NCBI GenBank assembly: GCA_964449565.1
Contig: CAYUZB010000005.1
Coordinates: 13,940-77,939 of the forward strand
Reading direction: 5' to 3'
DNA from: Granulosicoccus sp964449565
GTDB taxonomy: Bacteria; Pseudomonadota; Gammaproteobacteria; Granulosicoccales; Granulosicoccaceae
DNA length: 64,000 nucleotides
The notes beneath the pieces are model-generated. The model saw only the letters and a program-made list of their open reading frames with translations, ran no database searches and was not told the DNA's origin. This document shows positions 41,168 through 49,596 of the stretch, in pieces. Each line of letters starts with the position of its first letter. Within the stretch, counting starts at the first letter, position 1. The position numbers and the translations under genes are program-made.

Positions 41168-42505
41168 ATGGTAACTGACGGAGACACCCATATCGCCGTG
41201 GTGGGTAGCGGCGCTGCTGGGCTCTCGGCCGCATGGCTACTGGCGAAATCCCATCGGGTGACCCTGCTGGAGAAGGACGACAGACTGGGCGGGCACGCCC
41301 ATACCGCTGAAATTCCGGGTGCTGACGGACTGTGTATCGACACCGGGTTCATTGTCTACAACGAACCCTGCTATCCGAATCTGGTCGCCTGGTTAGATGA
41401 AATCGGCGTGGCGACGGAGGCTAGCGACATGTCTTTTGCGGTGTCCCGTGATAATGGCTCTTTCGAGTACGCTGGCGGCCCTAAACTAGGCCTGCTGGCA
41501 CAACCCGGCCTGTTGCTGAAGCCGAGATTCTGGCGGATGCTGCGAGACTTGTTGCGTTTCTATCGCGAAGCGCCGGATACCATGAGTGACGATCCCGCTG
41601 AAACTCTGGGGGATTTTCTCGTTCGCAACCAGTATTCGGGCGCATTTGTGCATGATCATCTGTTGCCCTTCGGCGCTGCAGTCTGGTCAACCTCCAGAAC
41701 CCGAATGCTTGATTATCCAGCCATGGCCTTCATCCGCTTTTGTGAGAATCATGGCCTGTTGAAACTGTCGGGTCGGCCGCAGTGGCGAACAGTTAGCAAC
41801 GGCTCGCACAGCTACGTCAAGGCGGTTGAAAAAGCGATCGGTCAAGAAAATATCGTGACCAATTTCCATGTCGATCGTATCGAGCGTCAGGAAGACGGCG
41901 TGACCATTCACGCGCGCAATGGACATCACATTCGCGCCGACCACGTGGTTATCGCCACCCACGCTGATCAAGCGCTCAGCTGCCTTGACAGCGCCAGTGA
42001 TCTGGAACAGACCTTACTTTCCCCATTCGCATACGAATCCAATCTAGCCATACTGCACACGGATACCCGCTACTTGCCAAAGCGCAGGCGTGCCTGGTGC
42101 AGTTGGAATTACGTCGAGATGGGTGGTGGTCCAGCCGCGCCTGTATCTGTCAGCTACTGGATGAACCGACTGCAAAATATCGACTCAGATACTCAATATG
42201 TCGTCACCTTGAATCCGGAAGTGCCTCCGGAAGAACTTACAATACTGCGCTCCCAAGTCTATGAACATCCCGTGTTTACGAGTCAAACCTGGGCCGCGCA
42301 ACAGCGGCTATGGTCGCTTCAGGGCCAGCAGCGCACATGGTTTTGCGGTAGTTACTTTGGCGCCGGTTTTCATGAAGATGCCATCCAGGCGGGCTTGGCG
42401 GTTGCGGAACAGCTTGGAGGCAAACCACGCCCATGGGTGCTGGATAATCCTTCGGGAAGAATTTTCGTTCGTAAGCCGCCTGTACTCGAGTTGGTCGCTG
42501 CGTGA
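41168..42505 (+). CDS. FAD-dependent amine-oxidase-like protein of the ECF11/CFA operon
   Basis: 445 residues. The N-terminal dinucleotide-binding motif IAVVGSGAAGLSAAWLL is followed by LLEKDDRLGGHAHT and the IDTGFIVYNEPCYPNL segment that marks the subgroup found next to DUF1365 and cyclopropane-fatty-acid synthase genes. WFCGSYFGAGFHEDAIQAG near the C-terminus closes the FAD site. Members are thought to oxidise or desaturate membrane fatty acyl chains; the exact reaction is not established here. The stop overlaps the next gene by four bases. A divergent ECF sigma/ChrR pair suggests control by singlet-oxygen stress. Confidence 0.85.
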   Translation: MVTDGDTHIAVVGSGAAGLSAAWLLAKSHRVTLLEKDDRLGGHAHTAEIPGADGLCIDTGFIVYNEPCYPNLVAWLDEIGVATEASDMSFAVSRDNGSFEYAGGPKLGLLAQPGLLLKPRFWRMLRDLLRFYREAPDTMSDDPAETLGDFLVRNQYSGAFVHDHLLPFGAAVWSTSRTRMLDYPAMAFIRFCENHGLLKLSGRPQWRTVSNGSHSYVKAVEKAIGQENIVTNFHVDRIERQEDGVTIHARNGHHIRADHVVIATHADQALSCLDSASDLEQTLLSPFAYESNLAILHTDTRYLPKRRRAWCSWNYVEMGGGPAAPVSVSYWMNRLQNIDSDTQYVVTLNPEVPPEELTILRSQVYEHPVFTSQTWAAQQRLWSLQGQQRTWFCGSYFGAGFHEDAIQAGLAVAEQLGGKPRPWVLDNPSGRIFVRKPPVLELVAA

Positions 42506-43272
42506 CAGGCAGCGCGCTTTACACTGGTGAGGTTTATCACAGACGCAAGCGCCCGCGTGAGCATAGTTTGCGCTACCGAGTGTTTACTCTACTTTTGAAT
42601 CTCGATGAAATACCCGATATCGCTTCGTCGTTATGGTTATTTTCGCACAATCGTTGGAATCTACTTGGCTTCCATGACAAGGATTTTGGTGAGGATCAGC
42701 AAGAACCTCTGCGTGACTACATCGAGAGATTGCTGCAAGAAAACAACATCAAGGAATATCCAGACACCATTATGCTGAGCTGCTACCCCCGGGTTCTCGG
42801 CTATGTATTCAACCCATTGAGCCTTTTCTACTGTATTGATGCGAAGGGCCATCTCTTTGCTGTTGTGCACGAGGTCCACAACACCTTTGGCGAGCGCCAT
42901 GCTTACGTGTTGCCGGTCCTGCCAGACACTCAAGAGTGGATACATCAGCGCGCGGTCAAGGAACTATTCGTTTCACCGTTCGCGCAGATGAACATGCATT
43001 ATGATTTTCGCCTCAATTTACCCGATGAAAAACAAGTCATCATCATAAGAGCGAGCGACGAAGACGGTGTACTGATCACTGCGAGCTATAAGGCTAGCAA
43101 GCAGTCACTGACAGCCGCCGCCCTGATGCGAGAGTTCTTCCGTATCCCTTTAATGAGCTTCAAAGTCATTATCGCTATTCATTGGGAAGCTTTGCGATTG
43201 TGGATCAAGCGAGTCCCCTGGTTTAGTCATCAACCAAAACGAATCAATAAAAAGCAAAAAAACCATGCCTGA
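42502..43272 (+). CDS. DUF1365 family protein
   Basis: 256 residues, GTG start overlapping the previous stop. LYTGEVYHRRKRPREHSLRY (in parts: LYTGEVYHRR, KRPREHSLRY), NPLSLFYCIDAKG, VHEVHNTFGERHAYVLP and the FHVSPF-like FVSPFAQMNMHYDF define DUF1365. These proteins nearly always sit between the FAD oxidoreductase and cyclopropane-fatty-acid synthase genes, and may bind or modify fatty acyl chains; no reaction is established. Eight-base overlap with the next gene shows a tight operon. Confidence 0.9.
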   Translation: MTGSALYTGEVYHRRKRPREHSLRYRVFTLLLNLDEIPDIASSLWLFSHNRWNLLGFHDKDFGEDQQEPLRDYIERLLQENNIKEYPDTIMLSCYPRVLGYVFNPLSLFYCIDAKGHLFAVVHEVHNTFGERHAYVLPVLPDTQEWIHQRAVKELFVSPFAQMNMHYDFRLNLPDEKQVIIIRASDEDGVLITASYKASKQSLTAAALMREFFRIPLMSFKVIIAIHWEALRLWIKRVPWFSHQPKRINKKQKNHA

Positions 43273-44521
43273 TTCCAATAGCGAATTCGTTCAGCCTCGA
43301 TTACCGGTTCACTATCGTTTGCAAAATCTCCTTGGCAGCGTACTGGGTCGGAAATTTGATCAAGTACTTGATGGCATAAATGTCGGCCAGCTAAGCCTGA
43401 CCTGGCCCGATGGTCATACCACTCAGCACGGAAATCGTTCAGAAAAGCACGAAGAAAATGCGCATGTGGTACTGAACAACTTCAAACCGATCCGCCTATT
43501 GATGTTCAATGGTCAGATTGGATTTGCAGAAAGTTATCTTGCTGGCCACTGGACAACCGACAGTCTTGAAAATCTCTTCCGGCTCATCATGAATAACGAC
43601 GCGAATATCAGACAGTTGATTCGCGGCAGTCGCATTGCGCGGTTTTTCAACAATCGCAAGCATGATAACAACGACAACACAAAGCAGGGCAGCCAACGTA
43701 ATATCGCGTATCACTATGATCTGGGCAACGATTTTTATTCTCTTTGGCTTGATCAAAGCATGAGTTACTCTTCCGGTATTTTTGAACCGGGCGATACACT
43801 TGAGGACGCACAACTCGCAAAATTACAAAATGTGAGTCGTTTGCTGAGACCTGAACCAGGTGCCAAAGTATTAGAAATCGGCTGTGGATGGGGAGCGATG
43901 GCAAAGCACCTTGCTTGCGAAAACGCTTGCGATGTACGTGCGATTTCACTATCGGCTGAGCAGCTTGATTACGCGCGAAACCATAACAATGTCGCAAGAT
44001 CAGATGACACCTTTTCTGGTCATACCAATTTTCAATACAAAGACTACAGAGAGGTCACCGGCCAGTTTGATCACATCGTTTCGATAGAAATGTTTGAAGC
44101 GGTCGGTGAGCGTTATTGGCAGACCTACTTCCATAAGATCCACGAACTGCTTGATCACGGCGGTACTGCAGTCTTGCAAATAATCACCATTCTGGAAGAT
44201 TTTTTCGACAGTTACAGAGCTAACCCTGATTTTATTCAGCGTTATATTTTTCCCGGTGGCATGCTGCCGACTCGAACTCAACTGAAGGCCTTGATAGAGG
44301 AGGCTGGTTTTGATCTTGTTCAATCACAGTGGTTTGGTGAAAGCTACGCTGATACCTTGAAAGACTGGCGAGAACGGTTTGAGTCTGTTTCCCGAGATGT
44401 GCGATCGCAAGGCTTTGATGAGCGATTTTTGCGGATGTGGCGCTACTATCTGACTTACTGTGAGACTGGATTTCGCTTTGGACGAACCGACGTAGGTCAG
44501 CTGGTTTTGTGCAAACGATAA
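43265..44521 (+). CDS. cfa: cyclopropane-fatty-acyl-phospholipid synthase-like SAM methyltransferase
   Basis: 418 residues. YHYDLGNDFYSLWLDQSMSYSSG, split as YHYDLGNDFY and WLDQSMSYSSG, is the substrate-binding signature. VLEIGCGWGAMAKHLA is the SAM motif, and SIEMFEAVGERYW and FIQRYIFPGGMLPT follow. It adds a methylene or methyl group from SAM to unsaturated acyl chains of membrane phospholipids. Within this gene set it may make methylated or furan-type fatty acids rather than simple cyclopropanes, as reported for ChrR-controlled genes in Rhodobacter; that is an inference from context. An ECF-type promoter for the next gene lies 28 bp past its stop. Confidence 0.9.
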   Translation: MPDSNSEFVQPRLPVHYRLQNLLGSVLGRKFDQVLDGINVGQLSLTWPDGHTTQHGNRSEKHEENAHVVLNNFKPIRLLMFNGQIGFAESYLAGHWTTDSLENLFRLIMNNDANIRQLIRGSRIARFFNNRKHDNNDNTKQGSQRNIAYHYDLGNDFYSLWLDQSMSYSSGIFEPGDTLEDAQLAKLQNVSRLLRPEPGAKVLEIGCGWGAMAKHLACENACDVRAISLSAEQLDYARNHNNVARSDDTFSGHTNFQYKDYREVTGQFDHIVSIEMFEAVGERYWQTYFHKIHELLDHGGTAVLQIITILEDFFDSYRANPDFIQRYIFPGGMLPTRTQLKALIEEAGFDLVQSQWFGESYADTLKDWRERFESVSRDVRSQGFDERFLRMWRYYLTYCETGFRFGRTDVGQLVLCKR

Positions 44522-44548
44522 CGTTTTGCAGTATTTGACAATTTAAAA

Positions 44549-44578
44549 TGATCCGCGAGTGATACGGCAGCGTAACGG
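44549..44578 (+). promoter_or_regulatory. candidate ECF11-type promoter of the DUF3833 gene
   Basis: TGATCC (44549-44554), exactly 18 bases, TAACGG (44573-44578). This is the best match in the window to the TGATCC-N18-TAA form recalled for RpoE/ChrR regulons, and it shares both hexamer cores and spacing with the site upstream of the sigma gene. Start of transcription would be near 44585, giving a leader of about 48 bases. Confidence 0.6.
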
Positions 44579-44632
44579 CTCCCAACGACGGTCAAAGGTT
44601 CCCATTCTGGCCGATAATTTTCCCTGAGGGCC

Positions 44633-45229
44633 GTGCTGGCAGGCACAGTTTTCACACTGGCGAGCGGGTGCACCAATATGACCATTGAAGGCTTGGCGCG
44701 AGATACTCCGACGTTTGATTTTCGTGAATATTTTCAGGGGCACACACGTGCTTCTGGATGGTTCTCGGACAGGTTCGGCAAGCCCCGACGCCACTTCTGT
44801 GGCGATTTTTTCGGTACCGAGAAAAACGGCAAGCTTGAGCTGGATGAAACACTTTTCTACTCCGACGATGTTACAGAAAGCCGACTGTGGTTGGTCGACC
44901 TTCAATCCGAAGGAAAATTCAGCGCAACTTCAGATTCGCTCATTGGTGATGCCACAGGTACGTTCAGTGGCAACGCACTCGCCATGAACTACACCATGCG
45001 GGTGAAAATCGCTGAGGATAAAGAGTGGGTACTTGGCATGAAGGACTTCATGTTGCTGCAACCTGATCACAGTTTGCACAACATAACTCAGGTTTATAAA
45101 TGGGGTATTCGCATCGGAACTGTTTCTACTCAATATACTCGCCACGACGGTTCACAAATGTGCCGTGAGGTAATCACTCGCCAAAGTGGTGGTTTTTCCA
45201 GGGCGCTTGATACTGAAAAGGCTGCGTGA
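44633..45229 (+). CDS. DUF3833 lipoprotein-like protein of the ECF11 regulon
   Basis: 198 residues from GTG 44633, preceded by a GAGGG ribosome-binding site; an in-frame stop at 44615 excludes a longer protein. A very short signal sequence ends in ASGC, a plausible lipobox, although the N-terminus lacks the usual basic residues. FDFREYFQGHTRASGWFSDRFG, seen as YFQGHTRASGW then FSDRFGK, the RRHFCGDFFGT strand and the GNALAMNYTMRVKI strand match DUF3833, a family commonly linked to these fatty-acid genes. It is a beta-rich, probably lipid-facing envelope protein. It has its own ECF-type promoter. Confidence 0.8.
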   Translation: MLAGTVFTLASGCTNMTIEGLARDTPTFDFREYFQGHTRASGWFSDRFGKPRRHFCGDFFGTEKNGKLELDETLFYSDDVTESRLWLVDLQSEGKFSATSDSLIGDATGTFSGNALAMNYTMRVKIAEDKEWVLGMKDFMLLQPDHSLHNITQVYKWGIRIGTVSTQYTRHDGSQMCREVITRQSGGFSRALDTEKAA

Positions 45230-45263
45230 AAATTCTAAATGGACCAATAGTCTGGACCGATAG

Positions 45264-45977
45264 TCATTCAATCAGGTAGTCAATCTCGCTACCATCCTTG
45301 CCTTTGAATGCGAGGCGCGACCAAACAAGATTTTTGTCGTACCAGACATCTGCCTGAATTTGGCCAGCGATGCGATAGTGGTCGGTAGCGATTACTCCTC
45401 GACCGGTTTTGATTTGTTCTTCACCCATCGATTGCATTGCTATGACATTCTCTTTACCAGTAATCGTATTAAAGATGCGTTGACTGCCAATCACATTCGC
45501 ATTCCAGTGATTGCTGGCGAAATGCAGGCGGTCCACACTTTTTGGTTCGGCGGCGCGTATTAGGTGGCTACCAGTGTCATCGTTTGACATCGACACCTTG
45601 GTCACGGTTTGGTTTTCTGTCGTCGTTCCGGTTACGCTGATCAACTGATCGTCTGTCCATATTTCTTCACAAACGTAGTGAAACGTGTATACAGGGATCT
45701 TCAGCATGGTTACCCTGATTCTGGATTCGACCGAAACGTTCAAACGATCACCGTTTCTGGAGAATCGAACTTCATGGTTGCCAATTTTCTTACCCTTGCG
45801 GGTAATTTCGTAGCGTGTCACTGCACCGTAACGCTCTGCCAGCTGCCGAGCTCCAGGGTTTGAATTTTTGGTAGCGTAGGCGATTCTGCTGGCTCCGCCA
45901 ATGCCAAACAAGAGCGCGCCAACGCCCGTTAACGTCCGTAAAAAGTGCCGCCGGGGATAGGAGTAGTCAGTGTTCAT
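45264..45977 (-). CDS. Tat-exported protein of unknown function (DUF6134-like)
   Basis: 237 residues from ATG 45977, seven bases after the tmcA stop. The N-terminus holds a twin-arginine signal (YPRRHFLRTLTGVGALLFG, with cleavage near AYA), so export of a folded protein or cofactor-bound protein is likely. The mature part is beta-rich: YEITRKGKKIGNHEVRFS, VYTFHYVCEEIWTDDQLI and DVWYDKNLVWSRLAFKGKDGSEI (in parts). This resembles DUF6134-type proteins as I recall them, which occur near DUF3833/CFA gene sets; I am only moderately sure. The frame extends to 46004 inside tmcA, but the Tat motif places the start at 45977. Confidence 0.65.
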   Translation of the reverse strand: MNTDYSYPRRHFLRTLTGVGALLFGIGGASRIAYATKNSNPGARQLAERYGAVTRYEITRKGKKIGNHEVRFSRNGDRLNVSVESRIRVTMLKIPVYTFHYVCEEIWTDDQLISVTGTTTENQTVTKVSMSNDDTGSHLIRAAEPKSVDRLHFASNHWNANVIGSQRIFNTITGKENVIAMQSMGEEQIKTGRGVIATDHYRIAGQIQADVWYDKNLVWSRLAFKGKDGSEIDYLIE

Positions 45978-45984
45978 GACCTGT

Positions 45985-47904
45985 TTACGAGGCTGATTTG
46001 CCAATGGTTTTCTCGCTCAACCAGAGCCTCAGTTTTTTCTCTCGGTTTCGTTGGCTGTCACTCTCGTGACAGCCCAGCCGCTTGTACAGTTGTTCCAACC
46101 AGAGGGTGTTATCTGGTGTTTGTCGCGCCAAGCGGCGAATAGCTCCTAGCGTATCGTGTACGTTTCGCTCCCCACGAACAAGCCGTTCGAGAATTGCCCG
46201 GTCAGACAAATGAGGATCGTCATTGGCAGGAAGAGAATCGTCAGCACTACCGTGATGGTTGTCAAGATACAGTCGATGTACCGACTGCAACAAACCTTCA
46301 TAGTCTGAATCGAAAGTTTTTAGTACGGCTAGCGATCGAGCCCCACTACGAGGATTCTGACGATAACCCTGATGAATGATCAGATAATCATGTCGCAGCC
46401 AGAAGGCTTTGGCAGCAACGGTATCTGCAAAGCTTGCGCCGATGATGTCAACGGAGCTGCTGAGCGTACTTTCGATAAATTTCAACAAACCGGAAGCAAT
46501 CGTGCGCCGACGCCATGCTGGCGTCACTGCAATGCGCATTACCCGCGCATAGCGTGCGTCCAATGCCGTTGTCTGATTGGCTGTTTGCGCCAGCAGCTGA
46601 GGTAACAATTGATGAACAATGCGACGTTCTTTTGCGACAATGGCCTCATGCAGCGATCCATCCAATTCACCTTCAATGGCAACCAGTGAGGCAGCCACGC
46701 ATTGTCCCGAAATCGTGGCCACGAATACAGCTAGGTTTTTAGCGTCCAGCAAGTGTTGAAGATCAAGCACACTGGTTTGATAATGATGGGCACGAAGTAG
46801 CGAATAAACTGCCTGTAGCAATTGATCATCAGATGCCAGTTGATCCTGAGAGACTTGTTTGAAGGTTGGTGTTTCAGATATTTTGTCTGGGGCGGTTAAA
46901 ATCGGTGTGTCAGTGCTCAATAACAAACTGTCGATAAACCACTCCAGTGGGTCTTCCGCGTCCCATCGCCACGGATATACGGGTTCTAGTCGACACCAGC
47001 CCGGGCGATGATCCTCAAGCCATTGGGCAAAGCGTATGGTGAAACTGCGACCCGCACTTTCATACCCTTCAATCGTCGTCGCCAGAATGACCTTGGGGTA
47101 GTGCAGTACCCATTGCTTTAACAAATCCAGCGAGATATTCGCAGCCTCATCGACCAACAAGATACTTGCCGAGCGTTCCAGCACTTGATCACTTGCGACA
47201 AACGTCAACTCACACCCATCGGCAGCCTTTGTTGCACTGTTGATAGCCCCCTGATACGACGCTGTGATCAAGAAGTCATTACCGGACGATGCAAGGCTCG
47301 ACGCCAGGCGCCCAAGCAAGGTAGATTTTCCACGTCCGCGCTTGCCGACAAGCACAGCTACGGCATTACCGTCGGCCACGCAAAGTTTTCGCAGTGTTGC
47401 CAGCAGCCTATCCTGTTCAGAAGACGATGTTGTGTTGGCAATATCTGATACCGCAGGTGATGTCGGTATCTGCTCGAGCAGCGACACCAGACGACGTCCA
47501 TACCGGGAAAGTTCGGCCCATTTGTCGAGCGGCGAGCTTATCCAGATAAACACCCCGCCAAGGCGAACCGTTCCAGCCAGGGATGCAAAAAGTCCTGCAT
47601 CAAATGCCCGCGCATATACGGCTGTTGTGTATTCCGAACCCAGTATTTGCGTAAGCTCATCGCTACGGTCGCGATATCGCAACTCGTCCAGCACGACAAC
47701 GTCGTGTTTCAGGTGTTCGGTGGTCCATTTACGCCATTGAACAGCCTCGGCATTGAATGTCGTTTCAACGATAATCAATGCTCGAAATGCCGGGCTGTAG
47801 GCTTGGATTCTTATCCTTTCGAACAAAGCCTGTGCCTCATTGGCATTACTGACTGTATGGCGACAAACAGTTGTCGTCAATTCACACCGCACATCATCGC
47901 CCAT
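45985..47904 (-). CDS. tmcA: tRNA(Met) cytidine acetyltransferase TmcA
   Basis: 639 residues. Walker A reads VLVGKRGRGKSTLLGRLA near residue 185, SILLVDEAANISLDLLKQW is the DEAA box of the helicase module, TTIEGYESAGRSFTIRF follows, and a GNAT acetyltransferase domain comes after (GESTSLVAI-like AASLVAIEGELDGSL, then VTPAWRRRTIASGLL, the acetyl-CoA loop). It makes N4-acetylcytidine at the wobble position of elongator tRNA-Met using acetyl-CoA and ATP. The tail domain (after 550) binds tRNA. It is probably expressed with the Tat-signal protein downstream. Confidence 0.92.
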   Translation of the reverse strand: MGDDVRCELTTTVCRHTVSNANEAQALFERIRIQAYSPAFRALIIVETTFNAEAVQWRKWTTEHLKHDVVVLDELRYRDRSDELTQILGSEYTTAVYARAFDAGLFASLAGTVRLGGVFIWISSPLDKWAELSRYGRRLVSLLEQIPTSPAVSDIANTTSSSEQDRLLATLRKLCVADGNAVAVLVGKRGRGKSTLLGRLASSLASSGNDFLITASYQGAINSATKAADGCELTFVASDQVLERSASILLVDEAANISLDLLKQWVLHYPKVILATTIEGYESAGRSFTIRFAQWLEDHRPGWCRLEPVYPWRWDAEDPLEWFIDSLLLSTDTPILTAPDKISETPTFKQVSQDQLASDDQLLQAVYSLLRAHHYQTSVLDLQHLLDAKNLAVFVATISGQCVAASLVAIEGELDGSLHEAIVAKERRIVHQLLPQLLAQTANQTTALDARYARVMRIAVTPAWRRRTIASGLLKFIESTLSSSVDIIGASFADTVAAKAFWLRHDYLIIHQGYRQNPRSGARSLAVLKTFDSDYEGLLQSVHRLYLDNHHGSADDSLPANDDPHLSDRAILERLVRGERNVHDTLGAIRRLARQTPDNTLWLEQLYKRLGCHESDSQRNREKKLRLWLSEKTIGKSAS

Positions 47905-47982
47905 GGATAGACTATATCCATCTTGAAACTTGCTGTTTCAGGAAATTCTCCTCCAAGTGGTATTGATACAGGATGTATTCGA

Positions 47983-48008
47983 CGGCCAGGGAAGGCCGAC
48001 TTTTTTTT
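47983..48008 (+). terminator. short hairpin with T-run
   Basis: CGGCC (47983-47987) pairs with GGCCG (47994-47998); AC and eight T (48001-48008) follow. It looks like a weak intrinsic terminator on the plus strand, although no plus-strand gene is seen upstream. It might end a small RNA or antisense transcript from within tmcA. Confidence 0.35.
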
Positions 48009-48208
48009 GACCCTTGCTCGCCAAATCGGTAATCTTACCGAATTTCAGGCTTTCAATTGAAACTTCGAGCTGTCATTCTGCGCCCTGGCACACGTCAAAG
48101 CTGGTGTGCGTACCATTAAATTGGCTGTAGCCTAAACAAACACGTGGATGTCGTGTTCACAAATGATGATCGATGTAAATTAATTTCTTTACGAGATCAG
48201 TGAGTTAG

Positions 48209-48388
48209 ATGAATTTTTGGGTTTCTGAACGTGATTCTTCTTGGGTGAATCAGCTCCCATCGATTAAGATGGGCGAGTCCCAACTTTTTTGCGTTCTATC
48301 ACTATTGTTTACAACTGGCGCGCCTACACTCGGCTCTGCGTGGGAAACTAAGGATGACCAGACAGGCTCAAGCAAAACCGGTTCTTAA
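48209..48388 (+). CDS. possible small protein, 59 residues
   Basis: ATG 48209 opens a 59-codon frame ending at TAA 48386-48388. From residue 21 (second Met, 48269) it reads like a signal peptide: a polar start, then LFCVLSLLFTTG and a small-residue site LGSA, followed by a short hydrophilic tail rich in Asp, Lys, Ser and Gly. No good ribosome-binding site. It lies 53 bp before the fasciclin lipoprotein gene on the same strand. It could be a small exported peptide, a decayed gene remnant, or chance. Confidence 0.25.
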   Translation: MNFWVSERDSSWVNQLPSIKMGESQLFCVLSLLFTTGAPTLGSAWETKDDQTGSSKTGS

Positions 48389-48441
48389 TCAAAACCCTAT
48401 TGCTGTGAGTAATTTCAGTCACTATTAAACGAGGATCACTC

Positions 48442-49497
48442 ATGATCAAGAAGTATTTTGCTTTATCTCTCGTCACGGCGAGCATGTTCGTTATGGGCTG
48501 CTCATCCAGCGACGACGACGACGATGACACACCCGAAACTCCTGAAATGCCTGCACCGCCGGTCGATCCGGCTGCGACCCCAGGCGTGGGTGGTACTGCA
48601 TTCGACACGATTGCAACCCGTCCAGATCTGTCAACTCTGCTGGCTGCAATTAACGCAGTTCCTGGTTTGGCTGACACGCTTGATAACCCCGAAAACGCCT
48701 TCACTATCTTTGCACCGAATAATAATGCCTTCGATGCTTTAGAAGCTTCAAACCCTGACGACGACGCGATTGACGCACTCCTTAATGACCCTGATACTTT
48801 GGGACCGATTCTGACGTTCCACGTCCTTAGCGGCACTGTGGATTCGACAACCGCCAGCGCTGCAGTTGGCACACCTCAGACTACGGCCAATGGTGCGACG
48901 GTTGAGCTGGCTTCTAGTGCGACAGCACCAACGGGTCTCAGCATCAATGGCGCTGACATTCTCGAAGCTGACGTGGCTCCTGCTGACGGTGGCATTGGGT
49001 TTGTGCACGTGATCGCTGGTGTTCTGATTCCGCCCGCGCCTGAGCCAGGTGGAACTGATGGAGGTACTGACGACGGCGGTACTGATGGCGGTACTGATGG
49101 TGGAGCCACTGACGGTGGCGGAGCACCTGGTGGCGGAACGACTGGTCCAGTAGTCACTGCTCTTCAAGGTGCAGGCCTCGGTGCCTTTGTCGCATTCCTC
49201 GACACCAACATCGGTAGCCCGTCTCTGGAAGACAATACCTGGACAGTATTTGCACCAACTGACGCTGCTCTCGCAGCAGCTACGGGTACGGTTAGTGAGC
49301 AGGATCACATCTTTGTTGGCGGTAACCTCGACCCTGACGCCTTGTCAGCTTTGAGTGAACTGGTCACAAATGGCGGTAACTCATTCGCGATCGGTGGTGA
49401 TGCTACAGCCCTGACTATCGGTGGTTTCGATGCCACATTGGTAAACACGGGTGATGCTGGCGCCACGGTTTATCAGATCGATGGTGTCCTGCAGTAA
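48442..49497 (+). CDS. lipoprotein with two fasciclin domains
   Basis: 351 residues. Signal peptide ends in the lipobox VMGC (Cys20), followed by an acidic SSSDDDDDD stretch. Fasciclin domain one (about 50-190) has the H1-like FTIFAPNNNAFDAL and the HVLSGTVDS segment. A Gly/Thr/Asp linker of GGTDGGTDDGGTDGGTDGG type then spans about 25 residues. Domain two (about 235-351) has WTVFAPTDAALAA and ends VYQIDGVLQ. Fasciclin domains mediate adhesion. GAGG precedes the ATG at good spacing. A strong terminator follows, so it is a single-gene unit. Confidence 0.88.
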   Translation: MIKKYFALSLVTASMFVMGCSSSDDDDDDTPETPEMPAPPVDPAATPGVGGTAFDTIATRPDLSTLLAAINAVPGLADTLDNPENAFTIFAPNNNAFDALEASNPDDDAIDALLNDPDTLGPILTFHVLSGTVDSTTASAAVGTPQTTANGATVELASSATAPTGLSINGADILEADVAPADGGIGFVHVIAGVLIPPAPEPGGTDGGTDDGGTDGGTDGGATDGGGAPGGGTTGPVVTALQGAGLGAFVAFLDTNIGSPSLEDNTWTVFAPTDAALAAATGTVSEQDHIFVGGNLDPDALSALSELVTNGGNSFAIGGDATALTIGGFDATLVNTGDAGATVYQIDGVLQ

Positions 49498-49520
49498 AGT
49501 CGTCCTTATGTGACGATACG

Positions 49521-49555
49521 AAAACCGGCTGATTGCCTGATCAGCCGGTTTTTTT
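49521..49555 (+). terminator. Rho-independent terminator after the fasciclin gene
   Basis: AAAACCGGCTGAT (from 49521) pairs with ATCAGCCGGTTTT around a six-base loop, continuing into a T-run to 49555. The A-tract on the left side allows action on both strands. Confidence 0.88.
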
Positions 49556-49596
49556 ATGCCTGAAGAAAATAATCCAGACTTCCTGACCGACTCCCC

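Larger units (their letters stand above)
47905..48441. other. 537-bp intergenic region between tmcA and the fasciclin gene
   Basis: Holds a short hairpin with T-run (47983-48008), a perfect inverted repeat TCGGTAA-TC-TTACCGA (48026-48041), and a 59-codon ORF (48209-48388) described separately. CCCATC (48256-48261) pairs with GATGGG (48268-48273), and the overlapping TGGG (48270-48273) can instead pair with CCCA (48279-48282) ahead of six T (48285-48290). No clear sigma70 promoter was found. Confidence 0.5.
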
